Below, piece by piece: positions 6,701 through 12,294 of a stretch of 12,294 nt of DNA. The DNA lies in assembly GCA_934486495.1 (NCBI GenBank), contig CAKSPW010000065.1, positions 1-12,294 on the forward strand. Direction: 5' to 3'. Every line of letters begins with the position of its first letter. The stretch's first letter is position 1. Both the position numbers and the translations under genes were made by a program. A model generated the notes under the pieces. It was not told the DNA's origin and did not search any database. It saw only the letters and a program-made list of their open reading frames with translations. Origin of the DNA: an uncultured Clostridia bacterium. Its GTDB lineage: Bacteria; Bacillota; Clostridia; UBA1381.

Positions 6701-9292
6701 ATGACGCCTATGATGCGTCAGTATCTTAAAACCAAAGAGGAATACAGAGATACCATACTTTTTTACCGCCTCGGAGATTTTTACGAAATGTTCTTTGAGG
6801 ACGCAAAGCTCGTTTCAAGGGAGCTTGAGCTTACGCTTACGGGTAAGGACTGCGGCATGAGCGAAAGAGCGCCTATGTGCGGAATACCGTTTCACAGCGC
6901 AAGCACGTATATTGCAAAGCTTATTGACAAAGGATACAAGGTTGCAATATGCGAGCAGGTGGAAGACCCGAAAGAAGCGAAAGGACTTGTAAAGCGTGAG
7001 GTTGTAAGAGTAATAACGCCGGGAACAATTGTCGATTCGGAGCTTTTAAGCGAAAAAGAAAACAATTATCTTGCCGTAATTTATACAGACGGTGATGACT
7101 ACGGATTAACGTTTACGGATATATCAACAGGTGAAATTTACGTTACAAGCGTAAGTGACTCATCTCATGTTATAAGCGAAATGGCAAGATATATACCGTC
7201 CGAAATACTTACAAACGATAAATGTCCGAAAAGCATACTCGACGAGATACTTTTAAGAATAAAGGTTCGTGCGTCTGTGCTTATTGATGAGTTTTTCGAT
7301 TTTGACGATATGGACTCAATGATTGAAAATCAATTTCACAGCATTGGCGATTTGCTTTCGGCAAGCAATCCACCGGTTGTAAAAACATCGGTTTGCTGCG
7401 TTTTGAGATATATGCAGCACACGCAAAAGGGATCGTTTGCATTTCTTGACAAGCTGAATTACTATAAAATAGACGAGTATATGGATATTGATGCCGCAAC
7501 ACGCAGAAATCTTGAAATTACCGAAACAATGCGTGACAAAGCAAAAACAGGCTCGCTTTTATGGGTACTTGACAGAACCAAAACTTCAATGGGCGGACGA
7601 CTTTTAAAACAGTGGCTCGAAAAACCGCTTCTTGACGGCGATATGATAAGAAAAAGGCTGTCGGCAGTTGAGGAGCTGACAAGAAAACAAATGGAGCGTG
7701 ACGCACTTGCAGAGGCGCTTTCGGGCATATACGATATGTCAAGAATTACTTCGAGAATTGCACTCGGCACAGTATCGCCAAGAGATCTCGTGGCACTTCG
7801 GGATTCGATAAGGAATCTCCCGAAAATCAAGGAGATTTTAAACGGATTTCAAAGCAAGCTGTTTAAAGAGCTTTCGGAACGTTTCGACCTTCTTGAAGAT
7901 ATAAGAGAATTTTTAAACTATGCCATAAATGATGACCCGCCTGCATTTGTGCGTGACGGCGGAGTTATAAAGGCAGGCTACGACGAGGAGCTTGACAAGC
8001 TTGTAAACGCAAAAAACAAAGGCAGTGACTGGGTTAAGGAGCTTGAAATAAAAGAAAGAGAGTCTACGGGAATAAAAACCCTTAAAATCTCATACAACAG
8101 AGTTTTCGGCTACTATATCGAAGTTACAAAATCTTTTACATCGGCTGTACCGGACTACTATGTAAGAAAGCAGACTTTGGCAAATGCGGAACGCTATATA
8201 ACACCCGAGCTTAAAAACCTTGAAAACACTATTTTAGGCGCAAGCGAAAAAATTCTTGCACTTGAGAGCAGGCTTTATATGGAAATAGTAAAGCGCCTTT
8301 ACAAAGAAATGGACAGGCTGAAGTCGATATGCACAATTGTTGCAATATGCGACTGTATATGCTCATTTTCCATAGTTTCGGCAATGTACCGATACGTAAA
8401 GCCCGATATATGCGACGACGGGCGCATAGAAATACGCGGCGGACGTCACCCGGTAGTTGAAAAAATGCTCGGCAGCGGAATATTCGTTCCAAACGACACA
8501 ACTCTCGATACCGCAGATAACAGAATGGTAATCATAACAGGTCCGAATATGGCAGGAAAATCAACATATATGCGACAGGTGGCGGTAATTTCGCTTATGG
8601 CGCAGGTAGGCTGCTTTGTTCCGGCGGAATTTGCAAGGCTTTCGGTTGTTGATAAGATATTTACGAGAGTCGGCGCATCGGACGACATTGCGGCAGGACA
8701 GAGTACATTTATGGTTGAGATGTCAGAGGTTGCGCATATACTGAGCGAGGCAACGAAAAATTCGCTTATAATTCTCGATGAGATAGGCCGCGGAACGAGT
8801 ACATACGACGGTCTTTCAATTGCATGGAGCGTCGTTGAATACATTCACGACAAGAAGAAAATAGGCGCAAAAACGCTGTTTGCAACGCACTATCATGAAC
8901 TGACTCAGCTTGAGGATAAACTCGATGGTGTTAAAAACTACAATGTTGCTGTTAAAAAACGCGGTGATGACATTACATTTTTGCGTAAAATTATCCCCGG
9001 CGGAGCGGATGAGAGCTACGGTATAGAGGTTGCGGCACTTGCCGGAGTACCGAAAACCGTTATAAAAAGGGCAAAGGAAATTCTTTCCTATGCCGAGAGC
9101 GAAAAAGGCGGAGAAATAAAGATTAAAGCCTCCGAAAAGAAAAAAGACGAGGACAATAATCAACTTGATTTCGGATATACGGCGGCTGTTACAATTGCCG
9201 AGGAGCTTAAAAAGCTTGACGCAACAACGCTTACCCCGATTGAAGCGCTCAATAAGCTGTATGAGCTTTCAAATAAAGCAAAGGAAATTTAG
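6701..9292 (+). CDS. mutS: DNA mismatch repair protein MutS
   Basis: MutS recognises base mismatches and small loops and starts repair. With this start the product is 863 residues, normal for bacterial MutS. The mismatch-reading Phe-x-Glu is F27-Y28-E29 in LGDFYEMFF. The connector, lever and clamp regions follow, then the ATPase with Walker A GPNMAGKST (614-622, K620), Walker B ILDEIGRGTSTYDG (D693-E694) and the ATHYHELT block. ATG 6701 is chosen because AGAGG (6691-6695) lies five bases upstream and the protein then begins MTPMMRQYL, the usual start. An in-frame ATG at 6686 would add five residues but has only GGAGG 15 bases away; a TTG at 6662 inside the preceding gene is unlikely. mutL, which often follows mutS, is not the next gene here. 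Confidence 0.97.
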   Translation: MTPMMRQYLKTKEEYRDTILFYRLGDFYEMFFEDAKLVSRELELTLTGKDCGMSERAPMCGIPFHSASTYIAKLIDKGYKVAICEQVEDPKEAKGLVKREVVRVITPGTIVDSELLSEKENNYLAVIYTDGDDYGLTFTDISTGEIYVTSVSDSSHVISEMARYIPSEILTNDKCPKSILDEILLRIKVRASVLIDEFFDFDDMDSMIENQFHSIGDLLSASNPPVVKTSVCCVLRYMQHTQKGSFAFLDKLNYYKIDEYMDIDAATRRNLEITETMRDKAKTGSLLWVLDRTKTSMGGRLLKQWLEKPLLDGDMIRKRLSAVEELTRKQMERDALAEALSGIYDMSRITSRIALGTVSPRDLVALRDSIRNLPKIKEILNGFQSKLFKELSERFDLLEDIREFLNYAINDDPPAFVRDGGVIKAGYDEELDKLVNAKNKGSDWVKELEIKERESTGIKTLKISYNRVFGYYIEVTKSFTSAVPDYYVRKQTLANAERYITPELKNLENTILGASEKILALESRLYMEIVKRLYKEMDRLKSICTIVAICDCICSFSIVSAMYRYVKPDICDDGRIEIRGGRHPVVEKMLGSGIFVPNDTTLDTADNRMVIITGPNMAGKSTYMRQVAVISLMAQVGCFVPAEFARLSVVDKIFTRVGASDDIAAGQSTFMVEMSEVAHILSEATKNSLIILDEIGRGTSTYDGLSIAWSVVEYIHDKKKIGAKTLFATHYHELTQLEDKLDGVKNYNVAVKKRGDDITFLRKIIPGGADESYGIEVAALAGVPKTVIKRAKEILSYAESEKGGEIKIKASEKKKDEDNNQLDFGYTAAVTIAEELKKLDATTLTPIEALNKLYELSNKAKEI

Positions 9293-9350
9293 AAATCCGC
9301 ACCGCTTTTTGACGAAAAGTGTTTAAAATTTAAGAAAGAGGTTTTATGAA

Positions 9351-10289
9351 ATGAAAAAAATACTATGCATTTTATCAGCCTGCACGCTTTTATTCTCAGG
9401 CTGCAGCATAAAAAAGGATATTGCAATGAAAGTAGGAGATGTTGACGTTAAAACGGAATATCTCGAATATTTTGAAAAAGCCATGAACAATCAATCAAGC
9501 GGCACCGTTACCGACGAAGTAAAAGCCGCTGCCGCAAAGCAGGCAGAAGAACTCGCCAAGTACATTGCAATAGGTCATGCGGAAAATCTGGATATTACGG
9601 ATAAGTATAATCAGTATACCGAAAGCTTAAAATCGCAGTTGGGCGATGATTTTGATAAGTTTAAAAAGGAACACAACATCTCCGATGATTTGTTTGATTT
9701 TATAAACTATGCATCGGTTTACAATCAAGCATTACGCGAAAACTGCGAAAAGGAAAACAATATAAACGAGCAGTCCGCCGACGATTATTTCAAGTCGCAT
9801 TTTTGGCGTGCAAAGCATCTGCTCCTTATGACAAAGGATGATTCAGGGAAATCCGTTTCAGATGATAAGAAAAAAGAGATAAAAGCTAAAATAGACGATT
9901 TATACAAGCAGGCAAAAAACGGTGCTGACTTTGACAAGCTTATACAGGAGTACAATCAGGACCCCGGAGTTAAATCAAACCCCGACGGATATGTATTTAC
10001 AGACGGCGAAATGGTTCCGGAATTTCAAAACGGCGTCAGCAGTATAAATGTAGGCGAATACAATCTTGTTGAAACAAGCTACGGCTACCATATAGTAAAA
10101 AGACTTGCGCTTGACGAAACTCCCGAGCTTTATAAAAAGTTTAAGGAAGAGAACTCAAGTAAAATATCGAATGCCATTGTCGGAGATGTTTTTGACAAGT
10201 ATATAGACGACAAAATGGATTCTCTTAAAATAACGGTTAAGGACTATACAGGCTCAGTTGAAAAAAGTACCGAGTCTGCTTCAAAATAA
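9351..10289 (+). CDS. PpiC-type (parvulin) peptidyl-prolyl isomerase lipoprotein, PrsA-like foldase
   Basis: The 312-residue protein begins with a lipoprotein signal (MKK, a hydrophobic stretch, then FSGC), putting the lipidated cysteine at C18 and the protein on the outer face of the membrane. Phe at the -3 lipobox place is less common but tolerated. A parvulin domain spans about 150-252, from RAKHLLL (from R153) through PDGYVFTDGEMVPEF to GYHIVKRL (H247). The N-terminal segment, about 25-145, is a helical SurA/PrsA-type chaperone region. PrsA proteins help exported proteins fold after secretion. AAGAAAGAGG (9332-9341) lies nine bases before the start. An upstream ATG at 9346 opens only a two-codon ORF (ATG AAA TGA) overlapping this start. 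It lies 58 nt after mutS. The PrsA label is by domain layout, not orthology. Confidence 0.88.
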   Translation: MKKILCILSACTLLFSGCSIKKDIAMKVGDVDVKTEYLEYFEKAMNNQSSGTVTDEVKAAAAKQAEELAKYIAIGHAENLDITDKYNQYTESLKSQLGDDFDKFKKEHNISDDLFDFINYASVYNQALRENCEKENNINEQSADDYFKSHFWRAKHLLLMTKDDSGKSVSDDKKKEIKAKIDDLYKQAKNGADFDKLIQEYNQDPGVKSNPDGYVFTDGEMVPEFQNGVSSINVGEYNLVETSYGYHIVKRLALDETPELYKKFKEENSSKISNAIVGDVFDKYIDDKMDSLKITVKDYTGSVEKSTESASK

Positions 10290-10292
10290 TTG

Positions 10293-11240
10293 ATGGAAAC
10301 GACATATTCGGCACATCAAAAAAAGATGCACAGCACACCGCTTATTACAGAAAAAAGAAAAACAATGTGCAGAATACTGATAACGGTATGCGGCGGTGTA
10401 ATGTGGGGATTTTCCGGTGCGTGCGGTCAGTATATCTTATCAAAAGGCGCATCGAGCGAATATCTTGCCTCGCTGAGAATGCTTTTTTCAGGACTTATTC
10501 TGCTTGCGGTCGGGTTTTTGAGGAAAAGGGACGAGCTTGTATCGCTTGTGAAGAATAAAAAAGATTTTCTGCGTGCAATATTATTCGGTGTTTTCGGAAT
10601 AATAACGAGTCAGTACTGCTATATCGCCGCAATATCGTATTCAAACGCAGGTACGGCGACCGTGCTTCAATATCTCGGCCCGGTTATTATAATGGCGTAC
10701 ACCTGCCTTGCGGCAAAAAGAGTTCCGACAAAAACCGAAACGGTATGCGTACTTTTGGCAGTGGCAGGGACATTTCTTATCGCCACGCACGGCAAACCCG
10801 GAAGTCTTGCAATATCTCACGGCGCACTTATTTGGGGACTACTTTCGGCGGTTGGCTTTACGCTTTACAGCCTGATACCCGAGAGAATCATACCAAAATA
10901 CGGCGCAATAACCGTAAGCGCAATAGGCATGACAAGCGGCGGTATTATTCTTATGCTTATTGTAAGACCGTGGACAGTATCATTTGATTGGAGCATACAA
11001 GCTGCGGCAGCATTCGCATCGATTGTAATTTTCGGCACTGTGCTTGCATACACAATGTTTTTAAAGGGAGTCGGGATTATTGGTGCATCAAAAGCGAGCA
11101 TTGTTTCATGTGTAGAGCCGGTAAGTGCTGCCGTCATATCGTTTTTATGGCTAAAAAGCAGCTTTGCACCTGCCGATATAATCGGATTTTTCCTTATAAT
11201 ATTTACGGTAATTATAATTTCGCTCAAAAGCGGAAAATAA
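10293..11240 (+). CDS. EamA-family (DMT superfamily) inner-membrane transporter
   Basis: The product is 315 residues from ATG 10293. After a charged 25-residue N-terminal tail it consists of about ten hydrophobic segments in two similar halves, as in EamA proteins (roughly 26-165 and 173-312). Family-like stretches include VMWGFSGACGQ in the first helix and LQYLGPVIIM and ASIVSCVEPVSAA ahead of the last helices of each half. Substrate is unknown; family members export amino acids, metabolites or drugs. The ATG is three bases after the foldase stop with no ribosome binding site, suggesting translational coupling. A TTG at 10290 abuts the stop, and ATGs at 10326 and 10365 are also possible; the last would begin just before the first membrane segment. 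It lies 21 nt before metA, so export of a methionine-pathway compound is conceivable but unproven. Confidence 0.87.
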   Translation: METTYSAHQKKMHSTPLITEKRKTMCRILITVCGGVMWGFSGACGQYILSKGASSEYLASLRMLFSGLILLAVGFLRKRDELVSLVKNKKDFLRAILFGVFGIITSQYCYIAAISYSNAGTATVLQYLGPVIIMAYTCLAAKRVPTKTETVCVLLAVAGTFLIATHGKPGSLAISHGALIWGLLSAVGFTLYSLIPERIIPKYGAITVSAIGMTSGGIILMLIVRPWTVSFDWSIQAAAAFASIVIFGTVLAYTMFLKGVGIIGASKASIVSCVEPVSAAVISFLWLKSSFAPADIIGFFLIIFTVIIISLKSGK

Positions 11241-11261
11241 ACTGTTTCTGGAGGGGTTAAT

Positions 11262-12179
11262 ATGCCAATTCGTATACCTGACAAGCTTCCCGCAACATCA
11301 CAGCTGCGCGGCGAAAATATTTTTGTAATGAGCGAAACAAAAGCCATGCATCAGGATATTCGTCCGCTTAAAATAGCGATTGTAAATCTCATGCCGACAA
11401 AAATATCAACCGAAACACAGCTTCTGCGAAAACTCAGTAACTCCCCTCTGCAAGTTGAAATAGACTTCGTGCAAATGAATTCGCACGTTTCAAAAAATAC
11501 GCCGATTGAACATTTAAAGGCGTTTTACACGTCCTTTGATAAGATAAAGGATAAAAATTACGACGGCATGATTATAACGGGTGCTCCGGTTGAATGCTAT
11601 GACTTTGAAGACGTTGATTATTGGCATGAGCTGACGGAGCTTATGGAGTGGACGAAAACACACGTAACGTCAACATTTCACATTTGCTGGGCAGCGCAGG
11701 CAGGACTTTATTACCATTTCGGAATAAAAAAATATCCGCTTGAGAAAAAATGCTCCGGCGTGTTTCTCCATAAAGTAAACCGATCCACATCAAAGCTTTT
11801 AAGGGGATTTGACAGTGAATTTCACGCACCGCATTCAAGAAATACCGAGGTAAGAGCTGAGGATATTAAGAAAGTACCCGAGCTTGAAATTCTTGCGGAA
11901 AGCAAAGAGGCGGGTGTTTATATAGTGTTTACGAAAAAAGGACGTCAGATTTTCGTCATGGGTCATTCGGAATATGACGCAAACACGCTCAAAGATGAAT
12001 ACCTGAGAGATGTTGAGCGCGGACTTTCACCGGATGTTCCCAAGCATTACTTTCCCGATGACAATCCGAAAAAGAAGCCTATTGTACGCTGGCAAAGCCA
12101 TGCATCACTTCTGTTTTCAAATTGGCTTAATTACTTCGTATATCAGATTACACCTTACGAAATCCGTAAAATCAAATAA
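11262..12179 (+). CDS. metA: MetA-family homoserine O-acyltransferase, probably O-acetyltransferase
   Basis: MetA acylates the hydroxyl of homoserine in the first committed step of methionine synthesis. The 305-residue product fits MetA length and numbering exactly: the nucleophile is C142 in FHICWAAQAG, and H235 and E237 lie in MGHSEYD, completing the catalytic triad; NLMPTK with K47 is also present. Position 111 is Glu (TGAPVE). Published work on MetA proteins reports that Glu111 favours acetyl-CoA while Gly111 favours succinyl-CoA, so this is likely an acetyltransferase despite the common homoserine O-succinyltransferase label. A strong TGGAGGGG ribosome binding site (11249-11256) lies six bases before the ATG. 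There is no room upstream for a SAM or T-box riboswitch in the 21-nt gap, so any methionine control would have to act on the whole run or elsewhere. Confidence 0.96.
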   Translation: MPIRIPDKLPATSQLRGENIFVMSETKAMHQDIRPLKIAIVNLMPTKISTETQLLRKLSNSPLQVEIDFVQMNSHVSKNTPIEHLKAFYTSFDKIKDKNYDGMIITGAPVECYDFEDVDYWHELTELMEWTKTHVTSTFHICWAAQAGLYYHFGIKKYPLEKKCSGVFLHKVNRSTSKLLRGFDSEFHAPHSRNTEVRAEDIKKVPELEILAESKEAGVYIVFTKKGRQIFVMGHSEYDANTLKDEYLRDVERGLSPDVPKHYFPDDNPKKKPIVRWQSHASLLFSNWLNYFVYQITPYEIRKIK

Positions 12180-12222
12180 AAGCGTTATAAACCGATTAAT
12201 ATTTTATATCAAAAATCAAAAA

Positions 12223-12247
12223 GGCTCTATAATAAATGTTGGGGTCT
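12223..12247. repeat. Possible terminal inverted repeat of an ISL3-like insertion sequence (partial, runs off window)
   Basis: The 25 bases beginning GGCTCT and containing AATGTTGGGGTCT resemble, from memory, ends of ISL3-family elements, which often begin GGCTCT or GGTTCT and carry a GTTGGGG-like stretch. The sequence sits 44 nt after metA, where no gene is present, and would put the body of the element to the right, beyond the window. No transposase codons are visible in the remaining 47 nt, and neither the matching repeat nor a target duplication can be seen. The call is by pattern only and could be wrong. Confidence 0.3.
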
Positions 12248-12294
12248 AAAAAAATTTACAAAATAAACGAGCATATCAGCTCGAAATCCTGTAT

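Noticed and set aside
9303..9321. CGCTTTT-N5-AAAAGTG hairpin between mutS and the foldase gene as a terminator
   Set aside because: The stem is only seven mostly A-T pairs with one G-T, and the following sequence is TTTAAAATTT, not a T run. It is too weak to call.
10293..12179. Methionine-responsive riboswitch controlling the transporter and metA
   Set aside because: The gaps are 3 and 21 nt, too small for a SAM or T-box element, and none was seen inside the upstream gene.
1..12294. CRISPR array, prophage, toxin-antitoxin or defence genes
   Set aside because: No spaced direct repeats were seen, and every long coding region is explained by housekeeping or metabolic families.

Overview
The window looks like ordinary chromosome from an anaerobic, low-to-moderate GC member of Bacillota, most likely class Clostridia. 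The evidence is AT-rich spacers, near-consensus SigA-type promoters, GGAGG-type ribosome binding sites, a glycyl-radical fermentation operon (pyruvate formate-lyase and its activase), and the gene order miaB / YlbF-YmcA-family gene / mutS. That order resembles the ymcB-ymcA-cotE-mutS region of Bacillus subtilis, but without cotE. I cannot name a genus from sequence alone. All protein genes are on the + strand; only a tRNA, cut by the left window edge, is on the - strand.

Layout. (1) Positions 1-256 hold the 5' part of tRNA-Thr(GGT) on the - strand and two divergent promoters, both TTGACA-17-TATAAT, one serving the tRNA and one serving hemW. (2) hemW (257-1366) encodes a radical-SAM haem-chaperone-type protein. 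(3) Positions 1367-1610 carry a strong promoter with palindromes over its -35 and -10 regions, then a leader of about 115 nt with a very GC-rich, structured segment. (4) pflB and pflA (1611-4584) overlap by 14 bp and end at a clear intrinsic terminator. (5) A new promoter near 4744-4772 starts what looks like one long co-directional run: miaB, a small YlbF/YmcA-family gene with a cysteine-rich tail, mutS, a parvulin-type foldase lipoprotein, an EamA-family transporter and metA (4846-12179). Gaps inside this run are at most about 60 nt and no convincing terminator was seen. (6) The last 115 nt hold no gene. They contain a sequence resembling an ISL3-type terminal inverted repeat at 12223-12247, which may mark the start of a mobile element running off the window.

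How the genes fit together. PflB cleaves pyruvate to formate and acetyl-CoA after PflA installs its glycyl radical, so the overlapping pair is a self-contained fermentation module. Three radical-SAM enzymes (HemW, PflA, MiaB) and a putative Fe-S-binding YmcA-like protein make the window rich in oxygen-sensitive iron-sulfur biology, as expected of a strict anaerobe. The long run mixes tRNA modification, a predicted RNA-processing regulator, mismatch repair, exported-protein folding, transport and methionine synthesis; the shared job, if any, is not evident. MetA carries Glu at position 111, the residue reported for acetyl-CoA-using enzymes, so it is probably a homoserine O-acetyltransferase despite the common succinyltransferase name.

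I did not find a clear, wholly undescribed system. The most useful leads are the cysteine-rich tail of the YmcA-like protein, the structured GC-rich leader and palindromic promoter of pflB, the MetA specificity residue, and the possible IS end.
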